Assembly: GCF_004135735.1 (NCBI RefSeq) | Contig: NZ_CP012670.1 | Location: forward strand, 5,968,501 to 6,032,500 | Reading direction: 5' to 3' | DNA length: 64,000 nucleotides | Origin: Sorangium cellulosum | Lineage (GTDB): Bacteria; Myxococcota_A; Polyangia; Polyangiales; Polyangiaceae | Part shown: piece by piece, positions 1-8,225 of the stretch | Layout of the letters: the number at the start of each line of letters is the position of its first letter | Position numbering within the stretch: the first letter of the stretch is position 1 | Program-made: the position numbers and the translations under genes | The notes under the pieces: generated by a model | Database searches by the model: none | What the model was told of the DNA's origin: nothing | Seen by the model: only the letters and a program-made list of their open reading frames with translations

Positions 1-251
1 AGCCCGCCCGTGACCCACATCAGGTTTCGATGGAGCGGATCGGGCCTCGTGCCGAGCGGTGTCGGCCAGGGGCGCCCGAGGGAAGACGATGCGGGCGCCT
101 CCTCGTCGAGGCCGCCCGCCGCGATGGCGATGCGGGCGTGCTCGCCTGGCGGGCTCACCGCGCCACCGCGCGCCTCATCGGCCCGGACCGCGACCGCCGG
201 CGCCGAGGCGGCCAGGGCGGCGAGGAGCCCGAGCGCGGCGCGGCCGGCCAC
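1..251 (-). CDS. Putative secreted protein, N-terminal part only (runs off the left edge)
   Basis: An open frame on the minus strand runs without a stop from a GTG at 251-249 to the window edge. The translation begins with a Sec-type signal sequence (AGRAALGLLAALAASAPAVA) followed by hydrophilic sequence with strong G/C third-position bias, ending in ...LHRNLMWVTGG. The C-terminus lies outside the window and I recognise no family. The start is uncertain: no clear Shine-Dalgarno precedes the GTG, and the frame stays open upstream. A truncated exported protein is the simplest reading; chance coding potential in GC-rich DNA is the alternative. Confidence 0.4.
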   Translation of the reverse strand, partial: MAGRAALGLLAALAASAPAVAVRADEARGGAVSPPGEHARIAIAAGGLDEEAPASSSLGRPWPTPLGTRPDPLHRNLMWVTGG

Positions 252-644
252 ACCACGCCCGGAGCCGCGATGCGCCGCGCGCCCCGCGCCGCGCAGGTCG
301 ATGGGGCGGCGGGCCCCTCCTCTGCAGGTCTCCTCGAGCATCGAGTTCCCTGGATGGTCGGCGAGCGGCATCGGTTTCGGATCTCCGGCGCTGGACCGCG
401 ACGACCGATATCAGGGCACCGCGGCGATGGCCAGGGCGAAAGGCGCCGCCGGGCGGTGGTCGCATCTGGACAGCTCACCTCCGGGGCTTGCGCTCCGGCG
501 CGCCGCGAGACAGCGCGCGGCGCCCGCCCGCCCGCCGCGTTCCGCTTCGACCGACGCGGCCTTTGCGCTAGCTTTCTGCCCTCCGCTTTCGCTCTCGTCC
601 GCTCGCTCCAGGGCCGCCGAGCGCCCTGGCGAACAGGTGCCCCG
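252..644. other. Intergenic stretch with a dispersed-repeat fragment
   Basis: I find no supportable gene here. Long open frames in several phases are compositional. Bases 478-500 match, with one mismatch, 23 bases of the loop-side part of the palindromic element at 33521-33543, so this stretch holds a fragment of a dispersed intergenic repeat. Confidence 0.5.
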
Positions 645-1685
645 ATGTCCTCCGTGCCAGCCGTCAAGAAGAAGCGCTCCAGGAAGGGCGAGCCCCCCCT
701 GCCCCGCCGGGACGAGGCGTGGATCGGCGGCTTCTTCTCCCTGCGCGCGTTCGTCCGCGAGGGCGACGACGCGTACCGCCCCGAGGCGGTCGTCTGGATG
801 ACCGATCGCGGCCTCGTCCTGAGCTGCACCACGCTCCGCCCCGGCGACGTCGTGGCGTGCGCGGTCGACAGCTTCGAGTCCACGGCCCGCGAGCCCCGGG
901 AGGGGGAGCCCGGCCTGCCCGCGCGCGTGCGCGTGGCCTCGCCCGCGCTCGCCGACGCGCTGCGCGCGCGGCTCGGGCCCGGGGTCGACGTCCGCGTCGC
1001 GCCCACGCCCGAGATCGACGCCGTGGCCGAGGACCTGGAGGCGCACCTCGGCGCGGGCGACGGCGGCCCCTCGCCGAGCTTCCTCGGCGGCGGCATCGAG
1101 GCGCCCGCGATGGCCTCCTTCTTCCGCGCGGCGGCCGCGCTCCACCGCGCGGCGCCCTGGGAGGCCGTGCCGAGCGACACCGACATCCTGTCGCTGTCGA
1201 TCCCCTCGCTCGGCGCGCGCGATCTCGCGCTCTGCGTGCTCGGGCAGGCCGGCCAGGGCCACGGCGTGCTCCTCTTCGAGAGCGCGCGGGGGTTCGAGCT
1301 CCACCTCGCGGCGCTCGAGGCGCCCCGGGACAGGCCCCCCACGTCGCTGCCGGCGGGCTTCTTCTCGCTGAGCTTCGACCGCGCGAGCGACCTGCACCCC
1401 GCGCTGCGCGCCGAGGTCGCCGAGCAGCGCTGGGAGCTGGTCGGGCCCGACGCGGTCCCCACGCTCGCGATGGTCGACGAGGACCTCCTCGGCCGCAAGC
1501 CGACGCCGCAGGAGCTCACGGCCTCCGAGGCGCTCGCGCTCGGCCTGGTCGAGCTGATGAAGCGGCGCGACGAGCTCGCGCAGGCCTTCCGCGGCGGCGC
1601 CCCCGTCGAGGCGAGCTACGTCGTGGAGACGCACGGCGGCCCGGTGGAGGTGATGTTCCGCGCGCCTCACCCGGAGCGGGGCTGA
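645..1685 (+). CDS. Conserved protein of unknown function
   Basis: A 346-residue protein. I chose ATG 645 because from there the sequence opens with a lysine-rich tail (MSSVPAVKKKRSRKG) and then compact domain sequence (EAWIGGFFSLRAFV). The same frame upstream is low-complexity Arg/Ala/Pro typical of non-coding DNA. No signal peptide or membrane segment is visible. The N-terminal half resembles proteins annotated as DUF6930/DUF7309, which are of unknown function; I hold that weakly. The gene converges on the FHA gene 42 bp downstream. Confidence 0.7.
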   Translation: MSSVPAVKKKRSRKGEPPLPRRDEAWIGGFFSLRAFVREGDDAYRPEAVVWMTDRGLVLSCTTLRPGDVVACAVDSFESTAREPREGEPGLPARVRVASPALADALRARLGPGVDVRVAPTPEIDAVAEDLEAHLGAGDGGPSPSFLGGGIEAPAMASFFRAAAALHRAAPWEAVPSDTDILSLSIPSLGARDLALCVLGQAGQGHGVLLFESARGFELHLAALEAPRDRPPTSLPAGFFSLSFDRASDLHPALRAEVAEQRWELVGPDAVPTLAMVDEDLLGRKPTPQELTASEALALGLVELMKRRDELAQAFRGGAPVEASYVVETHGGPVEVMFRAPHPERG

Positions 1686-1727
1686 CCGCCGGCCGCGCGG
1701 GGCACGCCGCGCCGGCGCGCGCTCGCC

Positions 1728-2267
1728 TCAGCGGGCGGCGAGCCGGTAGACATCGGCGCTCACGATGAGCTCGCAGACGACGTTGCCGAGCTGGAGGATG
1801 TCGCCGCTCTGCAGCGGCACGCCGTCCCCGGCCGGCGAGAGCAGCCGGTCGTTCAGGAACGTCCCGTTGGTGCTCTTCCGGGCGTGGAGCGTCGGGGCGT
1901 CCGGGCCGAGCACCGAGATGTGGGCGTGGACCTTGGAGACGGACGGGTCGCGGAGCACGATATCGCTGTTGAGGGCGCGGCCGATCAGGATGCGATCCTG
2001 CCAGGGGCTGTCCGGGCGCTTCGTCACCGGCAAGAGCTCGCAGCGCTCGAACGAGGCGGCGGTCATCGCCGAGGAGATCCTGTGACGGAGCGGCGTCGGC
2101 TGGCAGCTCGTGCCAGGCGAGGTGCAGCCGAAGGCGGTCTTGAAGCAAGGAGCGCCAAGCTCGTCCGCGCTGGCCTCACGGAGCAGCCAGGCGTGGGGAT
2201 ACCTTCGCTCGAACGCCATCTGTGAGAGCGCCCGACACTGGGTGACGAGGGTCGCAAAGGTCGGCAT
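1728..2267 (-). CDS. FHA-domain protein
   Basis: 179 residues. The C-terminal ~95 residues form a forkhead-associated domain: GRALNSDIVLRDPSVSKVHA, then an STNGTFLNDR loop. These match the GR...NSDI...D..VS+.HA...NGT-x-LN consensus that binds phosphothreonine peptides. The N-terminal ~80 residues have no recognisable family. I set the start at ATG 2267 because the 53 residues upstream are Arg-rich and unlike coding sequence. FHA proteins in myxobacteria commonly read out Ser/Thr kinase signalling, and two kinases are encoded in this window. The gene is divergent from the GH52 gene. Confidence 0.85.
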   Translation of the reverse strand: MPTFATLVTQCRALSQMAFERRYPHAWLLREASADELGAPCFKTAFGCTSPGTSCQPTPLRHRISSAMTAASFERCELLPVTKRPDSPWQDRILIGRALNSDIVLRDPSVSKVHAHISVLGPDAPTLHARKSTNGTFLNDRLLSPAGDGVPLQSGDILQLGNVVCELIVSADVYRLAAR

Positions 2268-2525
2268 GGCATGCCCTTTCCCGTGTGTTCTGCGCCTCCC
2301 CGATCGAGCGCGACGGAGCGCAGCGCGGCGGCGCTCCGCCATCATCCTGGCGTGGCCCGGAGGGCTCGCGGTGGGGCGCGACCGGCCCTGATGCCCCTCA
2401 TGGTACCAGAGAACCTCGGCCCGCATCGCGGCGCGCTGGCGGCGAGGCGCGCGCCGGAGCGCGCGCGGCTACATCGTCACTCGCCGCCTCACCCGTCGTG
2501 CGCGGTCGCCTCCCGGGGCGAGCGC

Positions 2526-4667
2526 ATGTATGTTGGTGACGTGAGCTCTTCCTACAACGTCCAGCACGCGCCGGTCGGCGCCTTTGCCTCCTTCACGCTC
2601 GGCAGCCATCACCGTCGGGGCGGCTTTGCCTCCCAGGTGGGCCGCCCGGGACAATCCAACCTCTACATCGGCTACCGCGAGGGTGAAAGCGACCTCTGCT
2701 GCCTTCCCTACTTCGAGGCGACCCACGATCCGAGCACGGTCCCGTTCGGGGTCACCCTGGAGCGCCCCAAGCGGCCGCGCCGTGTCTTCGACGATCGGGA
2801 CATCCGCCGCGAGCTCGGGTGGGCCAGCGACACGATCCGCGCCGGGCGGCTCACGCTGACCATCTTCTCGCCATTCGGCCCGATCCCGGATCCGCGCACG
2901 GCGCCGGCCGCCGAGGTCGCGCTGCGGTCCTGCCCGGCGGTCCTCGCGCGCCTCGAGCTCGACAACACCGGCGGGACCGAGCCGCTGACAGGCTTCTTCG
3001 CGCTCGACGCGGCGAGCCTGCGCGACCTCGAGTCGACGAGCGACGGCCGTTTGATCGGCGTCGCGCACGGCCGCCGCTGGGGCTTCGCCAGCCGCCCCGA
3101 GCCGGGCGTCCGGGCCTTCCAGGCCTTCTCGATCGAGAACGCGTTCGACGGCTCCGCCGATCGGCTCTTCCGCCTCGGCAAGGTCGGCGGCCTGCTCGTG
3201 GAGGTCCCCCCGGGCGCGCGGCGCGAGGTCTGGATCGCGCTCGGGTTCCACGACGCCGGGGTGATCACCACCGGCATCGAGGCGCGCTACGCCTACACCC
3301 GCCATCACCGCGGGCTCGAGGAGGTGCTCTCGTTCGCGCTCGATCACCGCGAGGCGCTCCTCCGCGAGGCGGCGCAGCGGGACGAGGAGCTCTCGCGCGC
3401 GCCGCTCAGCCCCCCCCAGAAATGGCTGCTCGCCCAGGCCACGCACGGCTACTTCGGATCGACCCAGTGGCTGGACACGGCGCTCGAGGACGGCGCGCCG
3501 CCCGCGCCCCTCTGGAACGTGAACGAGGGCGAGTACGAGATGATGAACACCTTCGATCTCGCGATCGATCATCTCTTCTTCGAGCTGCGTTACGCGCCCT
3601 GGGCCGTGCGCAACGTCCTCGATCTCTACGTCGATCGGTACAGCTACCGCGACGGGGTGAAGCGCCCCGGCGCCCCGGGCGAGCTCCTCCCCGGCGGGGT
3701 GTCGTTCACCCACGACATGGGCGTCAGCAACCACTTCTCGCCGCCCGGGTACTCCAGCTACGAGCGCCCGAACCTCGACGCCGCGTGCTTCAGCTACATG
3801 ACGTACGAGCAGCTCACCAACTGGATCTGCTGCGCGGGCGTGTACGTCGCGCGCACCGGCGACGAGGGCTTCCTCGCGCGCCACAGGGGCCTGCTCGCCG
3901 AGCTCCTCACGAGCCTCCTCCACCGCGACGCGCCCGAGCCCGACGCGCGCGGGGGCGTGATGGCGCTCGACAGCAGCCGCTGCGGCGCGGGCGCCGAGAT
4001 CACGACCTACGACTCGCTGGATCACTCGCTGGGGCGCGCGCGCAGCAACCTGTACCTGGCCGGCAAGTCGTGGGCGTCGTACGTCATCCTCGCGCACCTC
4101 CTCGAGCGCTGCGGCGACGCCGCGCTCGCCGCGGAGGCCTCGGCCGCGAGCCGGAAGGCGGCGCGCGCCATCACGTCGGCCTTCCACGAGCCGTCCGGGT
4201 ACATCCCCGCCCTGCTCGACGGGAGCTGCACGAGCGCGATCATCCCCGCGATCGAGGGGCTCCTCTACCCCCACGCCATGGGCCTCCTCTCGAGCGACGC
4301 CGCGGAGGGCGAGCACGGCGAGCTCCTCCGGGTGCTCCGCCGCCACCTCCAGGCGGTGCTCAAGCCCGGGCTGTGCCTGTTCCCCGAGGGCGGGTGGAAG
4401 CTCTCGAGCAGCAGCGACAACTCCTGGATGAGCAAGATCGCGCTCTGCCAGCACATCGCGCGCGCCCTCCTGAAGGTCGAGGAGCCCGACGCCGGGCGCC
4501 ACGACGAGGCCCATGTCCGCTGGCAGATCGAGGGCTCCGGCTACTGGGCCTTCTCCGACCAGATGCAGCGCGGGGTGCCCGTCGGGAGCCGTTATTACCC
4601 GCGCGGCGTGACCGCCATCCTCTGGCTGGACGAGCCCTCCCCGGCGCCCGGGGCGAAGGGGCGCTAG
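2526..4667 (+). CDS. Glycoside hydrolase family 52 beta-xylosidase
   Basis: 713 residues, the usual length for GH52, and similar to the Geobacillus XynB2 type along its whole length. Shared blocks include HAPVGAFASFTLG near the N-terminus, VNEGEYEMMNTFD, SFTHDMGVSN, ITTYDSLDHSLGRARSNLYLAGK and SRYYPRGVTAILWL. The retaining nucleophile corresponds to Glu334 (in VNEGEY) and the acid/base to Asp496 (in TYDSLD), within one residue of the Geobacillus numbering. GH52 enzymes release xylose from short xylo-oligosaccharides. No signal peptide is visible, so action is probably cytoplasmic on imported oligosaccharides. The 85 in-frame residues before ATG 2526 are non-coding in character. Confidence 0.93.
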   Translation: MYVGDVSSSYNVQHAPVGAFASFTLGSHHRRGGFASQVGRPGQSNLYIGYREGESDLCCLPYFEATHDPSTVPFGVTLERPKRPRRVFDDRDIRRELGWASDTIRAGRLTLTIFSPFGPIPDPRTAPAAEVALRSCPAVLARLELDNTGGTEPLTGFFALDAASLRDLESTSDGRLIGVAHGRRWGFASRPEPGVRAFQAFSIENAFDGSADRLFRLGKVGGLLVEVPPGARREVWIALGFHDAGVITTGIEARYAYTRHHRGLEEVLSFALDHREALLREAAQRDEELSRAPLSPPQKWLLAQATHGYFGSTQWLDTALEDGAPPAPLWNVNEGEYEMMNTFDLAIDHLFFELRYAPWAVRNVLDLYVDRYSYRDGVKRPGAPGELLPGGVSFTHDMGVSNHFSPPGYSSYERPNLDAACFSYMTYEQLTNWICCAGVYVARTGDEGFLARHRGLLAELLTSLLHRDAPEPDARGGVMALDSSRCGAGAEITTYDSLDHSLGRARSNLYLAGKSWASYVILAHLLERCGDAALAAEASAASRKAARAITSAFHEPSGYIPALLDGSCTSAIIPAIEGLLYPHAMGLLSSDAAEGEHGELLRVLRRHLQAVLKPGLCLFPEGGWKLSSSSDNSWMSKIALCQHIARALLKVEEPDAGRHDEAHVRWQIEGSGYWAFSDQMQRGVPVGSRYYPRGVTAILWLDEPSPAPGAKGR

Positions 4668-4676
4668 CGCGCTCGG

Positions 4677-5732
4677 TCAGAAGGAGCGCCTGGCCGGCCC
4701 CCTGGTCAGGCCGACGACCTGCCGCAGCGCGTCCGCGAGCGTCTGGTAGGTCCGGACGCCCGCGAACGATATCCCGAGCTCCACCATCGTCCGGGCGAGC
4801 TGCGGCGACAGCCCCACGACAGCGCACCGGGCGCCGAGCAGGCGCAGCGACGAGACGATCGCCGCGATCTGCCCGGTCGCCGCCGCGTCCACCTCGGAGA
4901 GGCCCGTCAGGTCGAGCAGCACGTGCGTCGCCGACATCGAGGTCACCCGGTCGAGCAGCTCTTCGCAGATCGGCGCTGCCCTCTCCCGCGAGAGCACGCC
5001 GACGAGCGGCACCGCGAGGACGCCGTCCCACACCTGGATGATGGGCGCCGACAGCGCCCGGATCAGGCGCTCCTTCTGCTCGACCTCCTCGTCCTTGCGC
5101 CGGAGCTCCAGCGCGGCCGCCGCCATGTGCTGCGTCAGCTCCGCTTGCCGGGCCCGCAGCCGGGCGAGCCTCAGCCGGTGGAGCTCGTCCTCGATGGTCC
5201 GATCCGAGGCGTGGACGCGAAACTCCACGACGGGCTCCGCGCCCTCCGAGACGATGTGCTCGTCGGCCCAGCAGCGCTGCTCGAGCGCGCGGCCGAAGAT
5301 CCCGATCACCTTGCCTTGCAGGAACGGGCACCCCCAGCGCATGCCGCCGGCCGCCTGCATCCGGAGCTCCCACGCGTTGCGCACCCGGACGGTGGCCGCG
5401 CACGCCGCGCGCTCGAAGGCCGGCAGCTCGAAGGCGCCCCACCCGGCCATGCTCACGAGGCGCCCCCAGGAGAGAAAGCCCTGCTCGAACGTCTCGCCCA
5501 GCCTCACGACATCGCGATAGTCCTCCGCGGTCCCCAGGCTCGAGGACCGCGCCACGAGCAGCCGGAACAGGTCGGTCCCGATCTCCTCCACGAGGGGCGA
5601 CAGCATCCTGAAGAGCGATGGATTCGCCCAGAACAAGACGGACGACAGCCCCCCGAAGAGCAGGTCGCCGTCATCGAAGCGCCAGGCGATCGGGACATCA
5701 TCGATCGTGAGCGATGGGCGAGATTGGGTCAT
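4677..5732 (-). CDS. RsbR-like STAS-domain stress-signalling protein
   Basis: 351 residues. Residues ~1-190 form a sensor-like region whose end (WGCPFLQGKVIGIFGRAL...) resembles a V4R-type fold. A helical linker (~195-240) with HRLRLARLRARQAELTQ leads into a C-terminal STAS domain containing the RsbR-paralogue signature SAPIIQVWDGVLAVPLVGVL. RsbR-type proteins build stressosomes and gate anti-sigma or kinase partners. In the STAS domain the position of the classic phosphothreonine after VD is Ala (SEVDAAATG). The start is ATG 5732; the frame continues upstream in Arg-rich sequence. The gene converges on GH52 with a 9 bp gap. No RsbS or RsbT gene is adjacent. Confidence 0.85.
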   Translation of the reverse strand: MTQSRPSLTIDDVPIAWRFDDGDLLFGGLSSVLFWANPSLFRMLSPLVEEIGTDLFRLLVARSSSLGTAEDYRDVVRLGETFEQGFLSWGRLVSMAGWGAFELPAFERAACAATVRVRNAWELRMQAAGGMRWGCPFLQGKVIGIFGRALEQRCWADEHIVSEGAEPVVEFRVHASDRTIEDELHRLRLARLRARQAELTQHMAAAALELRRKDEEVEQKERLIRALSAPIIQVWDGVLAVPLVGVLSRERAAPICEELLDRVTSMSATHVLLDLTGLSEVDAAATGQIAAIVSSLRLLGARCAVVGLSPQLARTMVELGISFAGVRTYQTLADALRQVVGLTRGPARRSF

Positions 5733-6183
5733 GGCTCCTCGGGCAAGGACAGGGTTGTCTCCGGCCGCGCGCCGCCGACGCGCGCGCCGCACCCGCCGCC
5801 GGCCAGCGGGGCGACACCTGGGATCGCGAGCAGCGCGGCATCGCTCAGTCTCGCACGAGGCGCGGGCCGCGCGCGACTACCGAGCTCGCGATCGCGGGGG
5901 CCTTATCCCGATCTCGCCTGTCCGCTGCGCCGCTGGCCCCCTGTGCCGCGCAGCATGGACATTGCGCCTTCTTCGTCCGTGACACCCGACGACCGCTCTG
6001 GACATGAGGGCGCCCCGCGCCTCTCGGGACGGCCGTGGGGTGCTGCGCTCTGGGGTGCTTCCCGGAGGGGCTCTCGCGCAGGCGAGCGACAAGAGGGGCT
6101 CGCCGGAGCGCGGGCCGCGGCGGTGAGCACCCGACGTGCAGCACCCCACGCGGCCGCGGCGCGGTCGATTGCGCTGTTGCGCT
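5733..6183. other. Intergenic region, no gene
   Basis: No supportable gene. It carries the promoter region of the minus-strand STAS gene at its left end and an imperfect long palindrome at 6031-6155. Confidence 0.5.
6031..6155. repeat. Imperfect long palindrome (dispersed element candidate)
   Basis: The left arm GTGGGGTGCTGC at 6035-6046 is an exact inverse of 6138-6149. GGCC flanks both arms, offset by one base on the right. A second inner pair (GGGTGCT at 6053-6059 against AGCACCC at 6126-6132) extends the stem. The order of blocks in the arm, GTGGGG...GGGGTGCT-CCC-GGGGCT, parallels the palindrome at 33488-33615. Confidence 0.6.
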
Positions 6184-6909
6184 CTACGTCGATGACGCGC
6201 CGGAGGTCGCGGCGGGGCGCGCGTGGTCCTGGGCGCGGAAGAACACGCCGTGGACCTCGCCGTCGACCAGCGCCGGCACGAGCGCGCCGGGGAGGACGGA
6301 CTCGACGGCGTTCGGCGCCCGCGGGCCACCGAGGTCGGTGCGCAGCCAGCCCGGGTCGAGCAAGTTCATGAGCACCCCGGTGCCGCGCAGCGAAGGGACC
6401 GTGTCGCGAACGAACTTGTCGAGCGCGGCCTTGGACGCGGCATAGGCCATCAGCTCCGGCTGGTCCTGGATACCTGAGGTCACCTGGACGATCCGACCCC
6501 AGCGACGCTCCAGCATGGTCGGCAGGAGCCGGTAGGTGATGCGGATCGGGGTGATGACGTTCACCTCGAAGCTCAGCCGGAAATCCTCGGCCGGCGTCTC
6601 GATGTACGACGCGCGGAACGGCGTCATGATGGCCGCGTTGTTATAAAGGATGTCGATCCCGCCCGAGACGGTGATGGCGCTGTCCAGCATCCGATCGACC
6701 GCCGCTTGCTCGGACAGCTCGCCCGAGACGGAGCTCACCCGGACCCCCTGGCCGGCGAGCTCCGCTTCGAGCTCCCGTGTGTGCGCCGCATCACGGCTGT
6801 GCAGGACGAGGTTGCAGCCGAGCCCCGCGAGCCCTCGGGCGATCTGCTTCCCGACACCGCGGCTCGCGCCGGTGACCAGCGCCCATTTTCCTCGAAGCTC
6901 TGTCGTCAT
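6184..6909 (-). CDS. Short-chain dehydrogenase/reductase
   Basis: 241 residues of a classical SDR. The nucleotide-binding TGASRGVG is at ~15-22, the NNAA motif follows, and a catalytic Ser is in VTSGIQDQ with a YAASK motif (Tyr and Lys) about 13 residues later. These enzymes carry out NAD(P)-dependent oxidation or reduction of alcohols and ketones; the substrate cannot be told from the sequence. ATG 6909 (MTTELRGKWALVTGA) places the Rossmann strand at the usual distance from the start. The gene stands alone, on the same strand as the dehydrogenase at 7019-8068, 109 bp away. Confidence 0.9.
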   Translation of the reverse strand: MTTELRGKWALVTGASRGVGKQIARGLAGLGCNLVLHSRDAAHTRELEAELAGQGVRVSSVSGELSEQAAVDRMLDSAITVSGGIDILYNNAAIMTPFRASYIETPAEDFRLSFEVNVITPIRITYRLLPTMLERRWGRIVQVTSGIQDQPELMAYAASKAALDKFVRDTVPSLRGTGVLMNLLDPGWLRTDLGGPRAPNAVESVLPGALVPALVDGEVHGVFFRAQDHARPAATSGASST

Positions 6910-7018
6910 GAGGCGGGCCTTATGGCAGAGCCCGACCTGCATGGCATCAGAAAACCGCCTCCTCGCCGGCGCGGCGGAGCCCCGTCTGTCGGGCGAGGCG
7001 TGATGGCGACGCGCCGCT

Positions 7019-8068
7019 TCAAGCGAAGCAGCCGTGGAGTCGCGGGTCGGTCCGGAGGATCGACTCGACCTCCGGGACGCAGTCGCGGGAGGAGAGGACG
7101 GTGTAAACCCCGTGCTTGATCTCCGGCGCGACGCGGACCGCCTCGAGCCATTCGTCGAGCGAGAACGGGTCTGCCCGGATCGCGTCCCAGAAGCGGGTGG
7201 CGTCGAGGACCGCGGCGATGGGGTCCGTGTCCCGCCCCTGGAGCCGGCTGACGACGTAGGCGGCCGTGCCGACCTGCAGGCCGTGGAGCCGCGGTCGCCT
7301 CCCGGTCTGGTCGAGCGCGTGGGAGATGAGGTGCTCGCTGCCGCTCGCTGGCCGGGACGAGCCGGCGATCTCCATGGCGATGCCGTTCAGCATGAGCGCC
7401 GTCGCGAGCAGGCGCATGCCCTCGAGATCGCGCGCGGGGCGCGCCATGAACTGGAACACGGTCGCGTCCGAGAGCAGGGCGGCGAAGTCGTTGACCGGCT
7501 CGCCGCGCGCGTGGAACGCGAGCTTCCAGTCGTGCACCGCCGTCACCTTGGCCACGAGGTCCCCCACGCCGGACAGCCACAGGATCTCCGGCGCGCGCAG
7601 GCACACCTCGGTGTCGACCACCACGCCGAAGGGGACGGCGCAGGGGAGCGAGCGGCGCCTGCCGGCGACGGTGAGGCTGGCGGACGGGCTGCAGAAGCCG
7701 TCGTTCGAGAGCGACGTGGGCGCCGCGAGGAACGGCAGCCTGGCGAGGAACGCGAGGTACTTGGCGATGTCGAGGGCGCGACCGCCGCCGAGGCCCACGA
7801 CGGCGTCGCAGCGGCCGGGGAGCGCGGGCAGGAGCGCGGCGGCCTCCTCGAAGCTCGCCGCGCGGACCTCGCGCCGGGCGACGACCTCGATCCCCTGCCC
7901 GTCCAGCCCCTCCTGCATCGCGGCCGCGATGGCGGGGGGCATCGCCTCGCTCGAGAGGAGCGCGATCCGGCGGTACGCCGCGCGCGCGAGGTAGAGGCCG
8001 GTCCGCGCGAGCGCCCCGGGCTTGATGCGCACCAGCGTGGGGATGCCGATCTGGGTGGCGGCGAGCAT
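7019..8068 (-). CDS. Glycerol-1-phosphate dehydrogenase-like enzyme (AraM/EgsA group of Fe-ADH superfamily)
   Basis: 349 residues. The GGGRALDIAK glycine-rich loop is followed by FLAAPTSLSNDGFCSP, VVVDTEVC, LSGVGDLVAK and SSRPASGSEHLISHALD. This order and spacing is that of sn-glycerol-1-phosphate dehydrogenases. Metal-ligand candidates are Asp in GVGDLVAK and His in SEHLISH. The archaeal and Bacillus AraM enzymes reduce dihydroxyacetone phosphate to sn-glycerol-1-phosphate with a Zn or Ni site. The frame is open far upstream but that sequence is the translated tandem repeat, so ATG 8068 is the start. No ether-lipid gene is adjacent; other related polyol dehydrogenases remain possible. Confidence 0.82.
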   Translation of the reverse strand: MLAATQIGIPTLVRIKPGALARTGLYLARAAYRRIALLSSEAMPPAIAAAMQEGLDGQGIEVVARREVRAASFEEAAALLPALPGRCDAVVGLGGGRALDIAKYLAFLARLPFLAAPTSLSNDGFCSPSASLTVAGRRRSLPCAVPFGVVVDTEVCLRAPEILWLSGVGDLVAKVTAVHDWKLAFHARGEPVNDFAALLSDATVFQFMARPARDLEGMRLLATALMLNGIAMEIAGSSRPASGSEHLISHALDQTGRRPRLHGLQVGTAAYVVSRLQGRDTDPIAAVLDATRFWDAIRADPFSLDEWLEAVRVAPEIKHGVYTVLSSRDCVPEVESILRTDPRLHGCFA

Positions 8069-8113
8069 GGGGGGAACTCTCGCTGCCTTGTCCCGGATTG
8101 CAACCTGTCCGGT

Positions 8114-8221
8114 GCCCGGACCCGACCCAGGTTGCCCGGACCCGACCCAGGTGGCTGCCCGGACCCGACCCAGGTTGCCCGGCCCCGACCCAGGTTGCCC
8201 GGCCCCGACCCAGGTTGCCCG
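8114..8221. repeat. 20 bp tandem repeat, five copies
   Basis: Five units beginning at 8114, 8134, 8157, 8177 and 8197 share GCCCGG(A/C)CCCGACCCAGG. Four units are 20 bp and the second carries a 3 bp insertion; a sixth partial unit ends the array. The array fills the gap between the G1P-dehydrogenase gene and the PAS-STAS gene upstream of it, both on the minus strand, so it would be transcribed in a leader or readthrough transcript. Confidence 0.9.
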
Positions 8222-8225
8222 GGCG

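Noticed and set aside
30..644. N-terminal extension of the gene at 645-1685
   Set aside because: Low-complexity Arg/Pro/Ala translation overlapping the edge-truncated gene on the other strand; domain-like sequence begins after ATG 645.
2469..4514. A 681-residue minus-strand frame opposite the GH52 gene
   Set aside because: The GH52 protein matches its family end to end, so the opposite frame is a shadow.
8114..8221. CRISPR-like array
   Set aside because: 20 bp units abut one another without spacers.
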